Shown piece by piece: positions 32,303 to 44,119 of a stretch of DNA of 64,000 nucleotides. A model generated the notes under the pieces. That model saw only the letters and a list, made by a program, of their open reading frames with translations, did no database searches and had not been told where the DNA came from. How positions within the stretch are numbered: position 1 is the first letter of the stretch; every line of letters starts with the position of its first letter. A program made the translations under genes and the position numbers. The stretch covers positions 83,936-147,935 of the forward strand of contig QOPD01000001.1 of assembly GCA_003331605.1 (NCBI GenBank). Reading direction: 5' to 3'. The stretch is from SAR86 cluster bacterium (lineage in GTDB: Bacteria; Pseudomonadota; Gammaproteobacteria; Magnimaribacterales; TMED112).

Positions 32303-32533
32303 ATGGATGTAGAAGCTGCAAAATTTATCGGAGCAGGAATTATGTTTGGTTTGGCAGCGATTGGAGCTGGAGTTGGCGCAGGAGTATTAAGCTCTAAGCT
32401 AATTGAGTCAATTGCAAGACAACCAGAACTAGAAGACCAACTAAGACCAACATACTTTTTAGGTATTGGTTTGGTTGATGCTGTACCAATGATTTCTGTT
32501 GGTTTAGCTTTTTATGTATTGTTTGTTGCATAA
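32303..32533 (+). CDS. atpE: F1Fo ATP synthase subunit c
   Basis: Rotor ring subunit of 76 residues with two membrane helices. The glycine-rich first helix reads GLAAIGAGVGAGVLSSKL, the polar loop ARQPEL is canonical, and the ion-binding aspartate is D59 in GLVDAVPMISVG. The surrounding residues fit proton rather than sodium specificity. The ORF-track start at 32267 falls inside atpB; the strong AAGGAGG site points to ATG 32303. Confidence 0.97.
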   Translation: MDVEAAKFIGAGIMFGLAAIGAGVGAGVLSSKLIESIARQPELEDQLRPTYFLGIGLVDAVPMISVGLAFYVLFVA

Positions 32534-32536
32534 ACA

Positions 32537-33013
32537 ATGAATTTAAACGCTACACTTTTAGGGCAAATGATAGCTTTCGGGCTATTTGTCTGGTTTTGTT
32601 GGAAATTCGTTTGGCCACCATTGCTTGCTGCAATGGAAGAGAGAGCCGAGAAAATAGAACAAGGACTTAAAGATTCAGAAGAAAGTGCAAAGAAAATCAT
32701 AAAAGCACAAGAAGAAGCTGATTCTATGGTCAAATCTGCCAAGTCTGAGGCTAAAAAAGTTTTAGATAACGCAAAGCAGCAGGCCGACAAAATAGTTGAC
32801 GACGCAAAAAACAAAGCCAACGAAGAAAAAGACAGAATTGTTAACTCTGCTCAAGCAGAAATAGACAAAGAAGTTGTAAATGCCAAAAAATCTTTAGAAA
32901 AAGATTTTGCTGTTAATGTAATGGCTGCTGTGAAAAAAATTGTCGCCAAAGAGGTTTTATCTACAGACCACGATGACACAATTAAAGAGAGCCTGAACGA
33001 CTTTAGAAAATGA
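32537..33013 (+). CDS. atpF: F1Fo ATP synthase subunit b
   Basis: Peripheral stalk subunit. [29 protein letters not shown] forms the N-terminal membrane anchor; the rest (about 35-158) is a long charged coiled coil rich in Ala, Lys and Glu. At 158 residues it matches the usual 156. It follows atpE by 3 bases and overlaps atpH by 4 bases. Confidence 0.96.
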   Translation: MNLNATLLGQMIAFGLFVWFCWKFVWPPLLAAMEERAEKIEQGLKDSEESAKKIIKAQEEADSMVKSAKSEAKKVLDNAKQQADKIVDDAKNKANEEKDRIVNSAQAEIDKEVVNAKKSLEKDFAVNVMAAVKKIVAKEVLSTDHDDTIKESLNDFRK

Positions 33014-33525
33014 ATAAATTGTTTGAGGTATATTCCAAAGGCCTTTTAAGGTCTCTTAATAAAGCAGATGTGCCTGAGGTTATTGAGCTTTTCCAAAGCT
33101 ATACCAAATCAAACACAAGAAGCTTAAGCAGTTTTTTCAAAAACAAAACAATTTCTAAAGACAAGAAACTAAGCTTTGCCATAGATCTTTTTGGAACATC
33201 AGAGGAGCTAACTTCGTTCATCAAAACCATTGATGCCAATAATAGATATGAATTATTTCCTGGGATATTTGAATACTTCGTTACTTTTGCTCAAAAAGAA
33301 CTTAATAACATCCCTGTCAAAGTATTTGTCAACAAAAAACCAAACGAAGAGGTGCAAAACAAGGTTAATGTTTTCGTTAAAGAGAATATTGGAACTGACA
33401 CCCCTGTTAGCTACGAAATTAACGACAACGTCTTAGGTGGAATAATCCTTAAGTACAAAGATAGTGAAATTGATTTAAGCATAAACAACAAAATTAACGG
33501 TCTACAAACCACACTTATTAATTAA
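33010..33525 (+). CDS. atpH: F1Fo ATP synthase subunit delta
   Basis: Connects the peripheral stalk to the F1 head. The 171-residue sequence shows the family pattern, with a helical N-terminal domain and the C-terminal [21 protein letters not shown] matching the conserved GG[IV]x(3)[DG] signature. It is coupled to atpF by ATGA overlap and followed by a strong ribosome binding site for atpA. Confidence 0.93.
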   Translation: MNKLFEVYSKGLLRSLNKADVPEVIELFQSYTKSNTRSLSSFFKNKTISKDKKLSFAIDLFGTSEELTSFIKTIDANNRYELFPGIFEYFVTFAQKELNNIPVKVFVNKKPNEEVQNKVNVFVKENIGTDTPVSYEINDNVLGGIILKYKDSEIDLSINNKINGLQTTLIN

Positions 33526-33535
33526 AGGAGAAAAA

Positions 33536-35082
33536 ATGAGTACAAAAATTAACCCCTCAGAGATTTCCAACATCATTCAAAAAAAGATTGATGGATTCCA
33601 AGGAGCACAAGCTGAAGCAAATGTTGGTGAAGTAATCTCAACAGCTGATGGCATTGTTCAAATATATGGTCTTGAAGAAGCTATGTATGGTGAGTTATTG
33701 GATTTTGGTGAAGGAACACTAGGGATGGCCCTTAATCTGGAGACAGATTCTGTGGGTGCTGTTGTGCTTGGAGATGCAGGACACATCAAAGAAGGACAAA
33801 AAGTTAAGACAACTGGCAGAATTCTCGAGGTACCAGTTGGTGAAGGTCTTAAGGGAAGAGTAATTGATGCGCTTGGTAGGCCTCTAGATGGCAAGGGAGA
33901 AATTAAATCAGATGGTTTTTCCGCAATTGAAGTTGTTGCGCCCGGTGTTATTGATAGACAGTCTGTCGATCAGCCAGTACAAACAGGATTAAAGTCTATT
34001 GATGTGATGGTGCCAATTGGTAGAGGACAGCGTGAGCTTATCATTGGCGACAGACAAACAGGAAAAACTGCTATTGCTATCGATACCATTATTCATCAAA
34101 AAAATTCAAACATTACTTGTGTCTATGTTGCAGTTGGCCAAAAACAATCAACAGTTGCAACAGTAGTGCGCCAACTAGAAGAGGCAGACGCCTTAAAAAA
34201 CACTATTGTGGTTTCTGCTACGGCCGCTGAAGCTGCTTCACTTCAATTTATTGCACCTTATTCTGGCTGCACTATGGGAGAATATTTTAGAGACAGAGGT
34301 GAGGATGCTCTCATTATCTATGATGACCTTTCCAAACACGCTGTTGCTTATAGACAGATCTCATTACTCTTAAAAAGACCTCCAGGGCGTGAAGCTTTCC
34401 CAGGGGATATTTTTTATTTGCACTCAAGATTGCTGGAAAGAGCAGCTCGAGTAAACCCAGACTACGTTGAGCGTTTTACTGAAGGCAGGGTCAAAGGTAA
34501 AACAGGCTCCCTAACTGCTCTACCTATTATTGAAACACAAGCAAGTGATGTGTCTGCTTTCATTCCAACCAATGTTATTTCAATCACAGATGGACAAATA
34601 TTTTTAGAGACAGACCTATTTAATTCTGGGATAAGACCAGCAATAAACCCTGGTATCTCTGTTTCAAGGGTTGGTGGTGCTGCACAAACTAAAATTATCA
34701 AGAAACTTGGCGGTGGTGTTAAGTTAGCACTAGCTCAATTTAGAGAGCTTGAATCGTTCTCACAATTTGCTTCCGACCTTGATGATGCAACCCGGGAACA
34801 GCTTGAAGACGGCCAAAGAATCACAGAACTTTTAAAACAAAAGCAGTTTTCACCAAGATCGGTTGCTTGTATATCTATTGTGCTATTTGCCATTGAATAT
34901 AAATACCTGAAAAATGTTGAAAAAGAACGCATGCAATCTTTTGAAGACAATCTTAGAGATTACTTTAAATCCAATCATAAAGACGTATGGGAAGAGGTTA
35001 ATAAAACTGGTGATTGGAATGATGATCTTGAAAAGAAATACACAAAAATTTTAGATAGCTTTATGAAAGAAGGATCATTTTA

Positions 35083-35083
<1 letters not shown>
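33536..35083 (+). CDS. atpA: F1Fo ATP synthase subunit alpha
   Basis: Regulatory nucleotide-binding subunit of the F1 head. It starts [18 protein letters not shown], with Walker [12 protein letters not shown], and the ATP synthase signature region [17 protein letters not shown]. The 515 residues are standard. A clear AAGGAG precedes ATG 33536. Its stop overlaps the atpG start by one base (TAATG). Confidence 0.98.
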
Positions 35084-37761
<2,678 letters not shown>

Positions 37762-37783
37762 GTTTAAAATATAAACGCAAAAC

Positions 37784-39142
37784 ATGAGCTTAAGTGTAGT
37801 ATTGCTTGCCGCTGGTGAAGGCAAGAGAATGAAAACATCCCAACCAAAACCCTTGGTTATGCTGGGAGATATGCCTTTGGTGCAGCATTCACTAAATACC
37901 ATTAAGAAACTTAAACCTTCCCAGGTCTTTTTGGTAACTGGGCATAAGAAAGATGAGGTAAAAAAATATGTTTTGGAAAACAATGCAGGAGACTATATTT
38001 TTTGTGAGCAGAAAGAACGTCTTGGAACAGGTCATGCAGTAAAGCAAGCAGCACCCTATTTACCAGAAAAAGGCAAAACACTTATTTTGTACTCTGATGT
38101 GCCGCTATTAACAGACAAGACTGCAAGAAAACTCATCAGATCTTCAGCAAGAAAAAAAATATCAATTCTGACCACATTGCTCAATGATCCTAAAGGCTAT
38201 GGCAGGATTATTAGATCTCAAAAAAAAGATCCGGTTGGTATTAGAGAAGAAGCCGATGCTTCCGCAGAAGAGAAGAAGATACAAGAAATATTTAGTGGGA
38301 TCATGATCGTTGAAAATGAATTCTTAAAAAAAGGCTTAAGAGGCCTGGTTAGAAACAATAAAGCCGGGGAATATTACCTGACAGACCTAGTTGGATATGC
38401 CACCAAAAGAGAGCTTAAGGTTGGCTCTCACACAACTACTGCAGATGAAGTTCTGGGCGCTAATAATAAATCCGAGCTTGGTCACTTATATAAAGCTCTG
38501 GTTAAGATGAATATCAAAAATGCTAAAAATAAAGGGGCAATTTTTAAGGACGAATCAACGTGTTACGTAGAGGGTGAGCTCAGTGTCGGCAAAGATGTCA
38601 GAATTGGAAACAACGTTACCATTAAAGGGAAAGTTAGGCTCGGTGATGGGGTTGTGGTTGAGTCGAATGCGCTGCTATCAAACGTAAATATTGGCTCAAA
38701 CTCAACAATAAAAGACTTTTGTTCAATCGAAGACAGCAAGATTAGCTCCAACGTCGAGGTTGGTCCTTTTGCAAGACTGCGCAATGGAGCTGTGCTTGAC
38801 AGTTCGAGCAAGATTGGAAATTTCGTAGAGGTCAAAAACTCAAAAATTGGCACAAATACAAAAGCAAACCATCATGCATACTTAGGCGATGCTGAGATTG
38901 GCAAAAAAACCAATATTGGTGCTGGCACGATCACTTGCAACTACGACGGCAAAAATAAAAACAAGACCATTATTGGTGATAATGTCTTTGTTGGCACCAA
39001 TTCATCGTTGGTTGCCCCACTAAACATTGGCAAAAAATCATATATAGCAGCTGGGTCTGTCATTACCCAAGATGTGCCAAACAACTCTTTAGCATTTGGC
39101 AGAGCACGCCAATCTACTAAGAAAAACTGGAAGAAGAAGTAA
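37784..39142 (+). CDS. glmU: Bifunctional UDP-N-acetylglucosamine pyrophosphorylase / glucosamine-1-phosphate N-acetyltransferase
   Basis: Makes UDP-GlcNAc for peptidoglycan and lipopolysaccharide. The N-terminal uridyltransferase has LAAGEGKRMKTSQPKPL; the C-terminal half (from about residue 245) is a left-handed beta helix of hexapeptide repeats with NYDGKNKNKTIIGD in the acetyltransferase site. The 452 residues are typical. It follows the atp operon by 22 bases and overlaps glmS by one base, the usual gammaproteobacterial order. Confidence 0.97.
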   Translation: MSLSVVLLAAGEGKRMKTSQPKPLVMLGDMPLVQHSLNTIKKLKPSQVFLVTGHKKDEVKKYVLENNAGDYIFCEQKERLGTGHAVKQAAPYLPEKGKTLILYSDVPLLTDKTARKLIRSSARKKISILTTLLNDPKGYGRIIRSQKKDPVGIREEADASAEEKKIQEIFSGIMIVENEFLKKGLRGLVRNNKAGEYYLTDLVGYATKRELKVGSHTTTADEVLGANNKSELGHLYKALVKMNIKNAKNKGAIFKDESTCYVEGELSVGKDVRIGNNVTIKGKVRLGDGVVVESNALLSNVNIGSNSTIKDFCSIEDSKISSNVEVGPFARLRNGAVLDSSSKIGNFVEVKNSKIGTNTKANHHAYLGDAEIGKKTNIGAGTITCNYDGKNKNKTIIGDNVFVGTNSSLVAPLNIGKKSYIAAGSVITQDVPNNSLAFGRARQSTKKNWKKK

Positions 39143-40965
39143 TGTGTGGAATTGTTGGCGGCTCATCAAAAAGAAACGTACTGCCAATTTTGGTAGAGGG
39201 TTTAAAGAGACTTGAATACCGAGGCTACGATTCGGCTGGTGTAGCATTTACTGCCAATAAAAAAATTACACAAGTAAAAACTGTTGGTAGAGTTGCAGAT
39301 TTAGAATCTCAACTAAAAAAATCCGACGAGTCAAACAATGGAATTGCACATACTAGATGGGCCACACATGGTGTGCCAAATACCAAAAATGCTCACCCCC
39401 ATTCAAGTCTTAATGAAATATTTGTTGTCCATAACGGCATCATTGAAAACCATGAGCCGCTAAGAAATAACCTAATAGCCGAAGGCTATAAATTTATCTC
39501 AGACACCGATACGGAAGTGATCACACATCTAATAAATTATTACAAAAATGCAGGTCATGATTTTGATTCAGCAGTTATAAGAGCAATTAAAGACCTTAAA
39601 GGCGCATACGCTCTTGGTATTATCGATGTAAATAATCCAGATTTTGTTATTGGTGCGAGAGAACACAGTCCTCTTGTTGTTGGTGAGGGTATCGATGAAA
39701 ATTTTATTGCATCGGATGTTATGGCTCTATCACAGGTAACCAATAAATTTAAGTTTTTAGAGGATGGCCAGATAGCAATAATCTCAAATGACAACATAGA
39801 AATTCTTGGAAAAAATGGTGCTCCTAAAAACATAGCTACCCAAGAGATTGATTCAACCGCATATACAAACGATCTTGCCGGCTATAGCCATTTTATGGAG
39901 AAGGAAATATTTGAACAACCAACTGCTGTGAGTAACTCAATCGAAGGAAGGGTTTTAGAAAGTGGTCCGCAAGAAGGCATATTTGGTGCAGGGTTTGAAG
40001 AGGCCTTGGTGGATATTTCTAACATTCAGATAGTTGCATGTGGTACAAGTTATCATGCTGGCAGAATATTTGAGTATTGGTCTCATAAGTTCCTAGGCAT
40101 TAATTGTCGAGTTGATTATGGGTCTGAATACCAATACCAAGAACCCATAAAAACACAAAAAACTTTATTGGTTACAATATCTCAATCTGGAGAAACAGCA
40201 GACACCTTGGCATCGTTAAGGTTTGCAAAGAAAACAGACAATCCAATTACCTTAACCATATGCAATGTTGCCAACAGCTCAATGTGTCGTGAATCGGATT
40301 ATACTATGTTAACGAATGCTGGGCCGGAAATTGGTGTTGCATCAACTAAAGCTTTTGTCACCCAGCTTTCATGTTTAAGTTTGTTGCTGCTCACTTTAAT
40401 GAAGATCAACAATAAACCTGAAAATTCAATCAAAAAAATATCCAAAGCTTTAATGGATTTGCCAAAAAATATACAGCAAACTTTAGAAGACTTAGAGCCA
40501 TATAAAAAAGTTGCTAAATTAATCTTCAATAAAAACAGCGCCCTGTTTTTAGGTAGAGGCATGTATTTTCCTATTGCTAGAGAGGGTGCACTTAAACTAA
40601 AAGAGATTTCTTATATTCATGCCGAAGCATACCCTGCTGGTGAGTTAAAGCATGGTCCGCTGGCCCTTATTGATAAAAACATGCCAGTGCTTGCGGTGGT
40701 GCCCGATAACGAGCACCTGGATAAAATACTTTCTAATATCCAAGAAGTTGCCGCTCGAAAAGGTAGAGTCTTCTCGATAGGACCCATAAGCAAAACAGAA
40801 ATAACCAAAGAAGGGGGGCACATAAATATCCCTAAAACGCTGGATCTTTTGAACCCAATTATCAGCATTGTGCCAATGCAATTAATTTCATACTACACCG
40901 CAATTTACAAGGGCACCGATGTTGATAAGCCGCGTAACCTTGCAAAGAGCGTTACCGTTGAATGA
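39142..40965 (+). CDS. glmS: Glutamine-fructose-6-phosphate aminotransferase (isomerizing)
   Basis: Produces glucosamine 6-phosphate, the first step toward UDP-GlcNAc. MCGIVGG gives the N-terminal nucleophile Cys2 of the glutaminase domain; two SIS isomerase domains follow (about 285-425 and 455-597) with TISQSGETADTLA and the C-terminal PRNLAKSVTVE. The 607 residues match the family. It overlaps the next small gene by 4 bases. No glmS riboswitch is expected or seen. Confidence 0.97.
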   Translation: MCGIVGGSSKRNVLPILVEGLKRLEYRGYDSAGVAFTANKKITQVKTVGRVADLESQLKKSDESNNGIAHTRWATHGVPNTKNAHPHSSLNEIFVVHNGIIENHEPLRNNLIAEGYKFISDTDTEVITHLINYYKNAGHDFDSAVIRAIKDLKGAYALGIIDVNNPDFVIGAREHSPLVVGEGIDENFIASDVMALSQVTNKFKFLEDGQIAIISNDNIEILGKNGAPKNIATQEIDSTAYTNDLAGYSHFMEKEIFEQPTAVSNSIEGRVLESGPQEGIFGAGFEEALVDISNIQIVACGTSYHAGRIFEYWSHKFLGINCRVDYGSEYQYQEPIKTQKTLLVTISQSGETADTLASLRFAKKTDNPITLTICNVANSSMCRESDYTMLTNAGPEIGVASTKAFVTQLSCLSLLLLTLMKINNKPENSIKKISKALMDLPKNIQQTLEDLEPYKKVAKLIFNKNSALFLGRGMYFPIAREGALKLKEISYIHAEAYPAGELKHGPLALIDKNMPVLAVVPDNEHLDKILSNIQEVAARKGRVFSIGPISKTEITKEGGHINIPKTLDLLNPIISIVPMQLISYYTAIYKGTDVDKPRNLAKSVTVE

Positions 40966-41168
40966 TAGAAAAGATTAAGAATTCAATACAACAAGATACC
41001 GCAACTAATAAAGTTGGTACTTTTTCTGCTTTTTTAATAAATACAATTTTCCTCACCCAAATCACCAGAAGTGATGCCTTTGATGAAATTATTTTCTGGT
41101 TTTGCGTTGTCTTGGAGGTGTTAATTATTCTTTATATCGCAGCAATGATTTATTACAAAGTAAAATAA
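40962..41168 (+). CDS. Hypothetical 68-residue membrane protein coupled to glmS
   Basis: ATG 40962 overlaps the glmS TGA (ATGA), so the two are translationally coupled. The product has a polar N-terminus (about 20 residues), a weakly hydrophobic middle, and a clear C-terminal membrane segment (IIFWFCVVLEVLIILYIAAMIYY). I do not recognise the family. Coupling and a clean frame that ends just before the next gene support that it is real. Confidence 0.65.
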   Translation: MIEKIKNSIQQDTATNKVGTFSAFLINTIFLTQITRSDAFDEIIFWFCVVLEVLIILYIAAMIYYKVK

Positions 41169-41172
41169 AATT

Positions 41173-41643
41173 ATGAAATTCAAACACCCTCTTTTCCTGT
41201 TAATAATGTTATTGCCACTATTAAGCAAAGGCGATGAGACGCTCGATGCCATTAATAGGCTTTTAGATGGTCTTCATCAAGATGCACACGAAGGTAATTT
41301 TCAGAGCTATTTTGATCGCTATACCTCAGAAGCAATCTTTCTAGGCACTGACAAAACAGAACGCTGGAGTATTGAAGAATTTAAAGCTTATGCTAAGCCA
41401 GCATTTGCAGACGGCAATGGTTGGACTTATTCAGTTGCTGAGCGCAACTGGGAGGGGGTTGGTGATACGCGTTGGTTTGATGAAATTCTTTTCAATGAAA
41501 AGCTAGGACATTGTAGAGGTACTGGTGTTGTGCAGCTTATCGAAGGAGAATGGAAAATTCTTCATTATGCTTTGACGATGTTGGTTCCCAATGAAATTGC
41601 TGCTGATGTTGGCGCCCAAACCCAAGAAGCCGAGCTGAATTAA
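41173..41643 (+). CDS. Exported NTF2-like / SnoaL-like domain protein
   Basis: Signal peptide at residues 1-20 (MKFKHPLFLLIMLLPLLSKG). The mature part matches SnoaL/DUF4440-type NTF2 folds: an N-terminal helix (DAINRLLDGLHQDAHEGNFQ), YFDRYTSEAIFLGTDKTERW, and a late strand with GEWKILHYALTMLVPNE. Such proteins are often of unknown function, used as a ligand-binding or catalytic scaffold. Here it is likely periplasmic. It follows the small membrane gene by 4 bases. Confidence 0.8.
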   Translation: MKFKHPLFLLIMLLPLLSKGDETLDAINRLLDGLHQDAHEGNFQSYFDRYTSEAIFLGTDKTERWSIEEFKAYAKPAFADGNGWTYSVAERNWEGVGDTRWFDEILFNEKLGHCRGTGVVQLIEGEWKILHYALTMLVPNEIAADVGAQTQEAELN

Positions 41644-41712
41644 TTGGTTTCGTTCTTATTCGACTAACTTAAATCTATCAGTCCCACAAATACAGAGTTA
41701 AAATATATCCAT

Positions 41713-42798
41713 ATGAAGCTGGGTGTTCCAAAAGAGATAAAAAACAACGAACATAGGGTAAGTCTTACTCCGCAATCCGTTGGCCGTCTTTCAAAACTAG
41801 GGGCAGATGTTTTTATTGAAAAGTCTGCTGGCCTAGAAATAGGTTTTACGGATGAGATGTTTGTTAATAACGGCGGAACTATTCTAGATACTGCAGCAGA
41901 AATATTTTCAAATTCTGAATTAATTATTAAGGTAAAAGAGCCGCAAGAAGAAGAGCTTAAATACCTTACACCTGAAAAAGCATTATTCACTTATTTGCAC
42001 TTAGCTGGCGATAAACAACAAGCAAAAAAACTGCTTGAGACCGGTGTCACAGGCATAGCGTATGAAACTGTTACAGCTTTAGATGGTTCTTTGCCCCTTC
42101 TGTCTCCCATGAGCAAAATAGCTGGGAAGATAAGCATAGTTGTTGGACAGTATTTCTTGCTTAAACCAAATAGGGGTATAGGCACATTGTTAGGGAGCGT
42201 CGATCAGATAGAACCAAGAACAGTTACAGTGATAGGTGCAGGTGTTGCTGGTAAAGAAGCTATAAAAAATGCTATTTCCACCGGCGCAAAAGTAAATATT
42301 CTTGATTTATCTGTGCCTAAACTTTCTGATCTTGAAGCTGAATTTGGCAAAAACAATATCAATTATTTAATCTCATCTGAGGAAAGAATTGTTGAATGCA
42401 CTTCATCTTCAGATCTCGTTATTGGTTCAGTTTATGTAGTTGGTAAAGAAGCGCCTAAGGTGGTAACCAAAGAGATGTTATCTGAGATGAAGCCAGGGAG
42501 CGTCATGGTTGATATTTCTATTGACCAAGGTGGATGTTTTGAAACCAGCAAACCCACAACTCACGATAACCCAATTTATCAAGTTGAGGATGTCACACAT
42601 TATTGTGTAACAAATATGCCTGGTGCTGTGCCACTTACTTCAACCCTTGCTCTAAATGAAGCTACTCTGCCATTTATTGAAGAGATTGTTAAAAGTGGAC
42701 TTCGGAAAAGTTTAAGTGACAATGAGCATTTAGCTGCTGGAGTAAACATAATGGATGGCAAAATTATTCATCCAGCAATTAAAGAAGCACTAAATTAA
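41713..42798 (+). CDS. ald: Alanine dehydrogenase
   Basis: NAD-dependent interconversion of L-alanine and pyruvate plus ammonia. MKLGVPKEIKNNEHRVSLTP is the family N-terminus, with VKVKEP-like IIKVKEPQEEE carrying the active-site lysine, FTYLHLAGD with the catalytic histidine, the NAD loop VIGAGVAGKEA, and HYCVTNMPGAVPLTST. The 361 residues and the missing C-terminal membrane part exclude PntA. It is followed without a gap by three overlapping accessory genes. Confidence 0.95.
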   Translation: MKLGVPKEIKNNEHRVSLTPQSVGRLSKLGADVFIEKSAGLEIGFTDEMFVNNGGTILDTAAEIFSNSELIIKVKEPQEEELKYLTPEKALFTYLHLAGDKQQAKKLLETGVTGIAYETVTALDGSLPLLSPMSKIAGKISIVVGQYFLLKPNRGIGTLLGSVDQIEPRTVTVIGAGVAGKEAIKNAISTGAKVNILDLSVPKLSDLEAEFGKNNINYLISSEERIVECTSSSDLVIGSVYVVGKEAPKVVTKEMLSEMKPGSVMVDISIDQGGCFETSKPTTHDNPIYQVEDVTHYCVTNMPGAVPLTSTLALNEATLPFIEEIVKSGLRKSLSDNEHLAAGVNIMDGKIIHPAIKEALN

Positions 42799-43086
42799 AT
42801 GGTGAAGATTTTTTTTATCATTGCTGTTTTCCTTGTAACGTCTTGTATAGCAATTCTTAAGGCAAAAAATTTTACAGAAACCTCGAAATTTGCCATTAAA
42901 TGGGTTTTTGGATTGTTTGCTTTAATTGCCCTGAATTTTTTTAACGAGGCTTTTCTATTTGAGTGGCTGGGCTGGAATGGCACAAATAAAAATGACTGGG
43001 TTTTTGTGCTATGGTGGGGGTTGGTATTTTCATGGTTTATATATGGCTTTGGAATGCTATTTAGAAAATTACGTGAAAAGAAATGA
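42799..43086 (+). CDS. Hypothetical 95-residue membrane protein
   Basis: It starts at the base after the ald stop. Three hydrophobic segments are visible (about 3-19, 32-55 and 65-87) with a lysine-rich tail (RKLREKK) that fits a cytoplasmic C-terminus. Aromatic residues are abundant in NDWVFVLWWGLVFSWFIYGFG. No family recognised. It overlaps the next gene by 4 bases (ATGA), forming a three-gene cassette with the hydrolase. Confidence 0.7.
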   Translation: MVKIFFIIAVFLVTSCIAILKAKNFTETSKFAIKWVFGLFALIALNFFNEAFLFEWLGWNGTNKNDWVFVLWWGLVFSWFIYGFGMLFRKLREKK

Positions 43087-43376
43087 ATAAAGCTGGTTTG
43101 TACTTTGCTTATATATTGATTTATACATCACCCATTCAAGTGGGTATCATTTTATGGCAGCTATGGATAGTTTTAACCTCAGATTACACATTTTTTGGCT
43201 TATCAACTAAAGAGTTTCTGGTAGATAACATAAAATTTCTCCACGATTGGGTATATTCTTGGTTTTGGAATGCTTTGCTTGATTTCTTTTATCAATTTCC
43301 TGCATTGGTCATGTCCACTTTAAAGTTGGTGGTGAATACCTGGCTTGGTTACTGGTTGCTCGCAAAACTGAAATGA
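43083..43376 (+). CDS. Hypothetical 97-residue membrane protein
   Basis: Starts in the preceding stop (ATGA) and ends in the start of the hydrolase (ATGA). It has a first hydrophobic segment at about 6-31, an amphipathic middle rich in Trp and Phe, and a last segment around 74-93 (VMSTLKLVVNTWLGYWLLA). No family recognised. Its place between another small membrane protein and an exported hydrolase suggests a membrane complex, which is inference. Confidence 0.7.
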   Translation: MNKAGLYFAYILIYTSPIQVGIILWQLWIVLTSDYTFFGLSTKEFLVDNIKFLHDWVYSWFWNALLDFFYQFPALVMSTLKLVVNTWLGYWLLAKLK

Positions 43377-44074
43377 GAAAACTGCTTTTTATTCTATTTT
43401 TAGTTCAATTTTTTCTGCATCCAAATAATTTCGACCTAATAAATAGTAAAAAAAATGTCTTCGAATCTGGTCTTGTTTTAGTTCAACTAAAAAATGGGTT
43501 GCATTTTTTAGAGGAGGAGGAAGAAGTCCAAAAAGAACTGGTTATTGCCATTCATGGGGGTGGCACACTTGGATACGAATGGGTCTATCCTCTCAACCAG
43601 CTTAATTCTGAACGCGCAAGGGTTGCTTTTTTTCGATGGAATCCAATTTCAGCGACATGCGCTCACGATGAGCTTAGATATTTGAAATCATTTCTTGATA
43701 ATACCAGCAGCCAGTATGAAAAAATCACGATTTTAGGACATAGTTTGGGTGGCATTCTTCTAGCTAGGCTAATTGAAGATTTAGAAATTAATAAACCTCT
43801 GGAGGCGCATATTATTGCGTCGCCACTTAAAGGCATCGAGCCAACGAATAGCCTATGTGATTATCAACCACCTGTGAAAGTTAGTAATAATATTGTTCTT
43901 TACGAATGGCGAACACAAAAAAACCTGGATGGCATATTTATGGCCCTTCCATACGATCCTCAGATAGTAGAAATTGAAAATAGCAATGTAACAAGGCTTC
44001 CAGAAAAATATAAGGAAAACAAACTTGGCCATAACTGGTCAATCAGCTGGGTTGTTGACAAAATTAGTGATTAG
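43373..44074 (+). CDS. Exported alpha/beta hydrolase-fold protein
   Basis: 233 residues with a probable signal peptide (MRKLLFILFLVQFFLHP). The fold is marked by the oxyanion segment AIHGGGTLGYEW and the nucleophile elbow GHSLGG (Ser124), as in lipases and esterases; LGHNWS near the C-terminus can give the catalytic histidine. Substrate unknown. It is the last gene of the ald-linked cassette and overlaps the small membrane gene by 4 bases. Activity outside the cytoplasm is likely from the signal. Confidence 0.8.
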   Translation: MRKLLFILFLVQFFLHPNNFDLINSKKNVFESGLVLVQLKNGLHFLEEEEEVQKELVIAIHGGGTLGYEWVYPLNQLNSERARVAFFRWNPISATCAHDELRYLKSFLDNTSSQYEKITILGHSLGGILLARLIEDLEINKPLEAHIIASPLKGIEPTNSLCDYQPPVKVSNNIVLYEWRTQKNLDGIFMALPYDPQIVEIENSNVTRLPEKYKENKLGHNWSISWVVDKISD

Positions 44075-44119
44075 CTTTTTGATTCTCTTTTGTTAGAATC
44101 TTATCTTTCCAATTAAAAA

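Noticed and set aside
41713-42798. PntA (transhydrogenase alpha) for the ald gene
   Set aside because: Shares the N-terminal fold, but length is 361 without the PntA membrane part, pntB is not adjacent, and the YCVTNMPGAVP block is typical of alanine dehydrogenase.
44077-44105. GATTCT...AGAATC inverted repeat before the nitronate monooxygenase gene as a terminator
   Set aside because: Stem is only 6 weak base pairs with an 8-base loop and no T-run; it coincides with the candidate promoter elements. Not strong enough.
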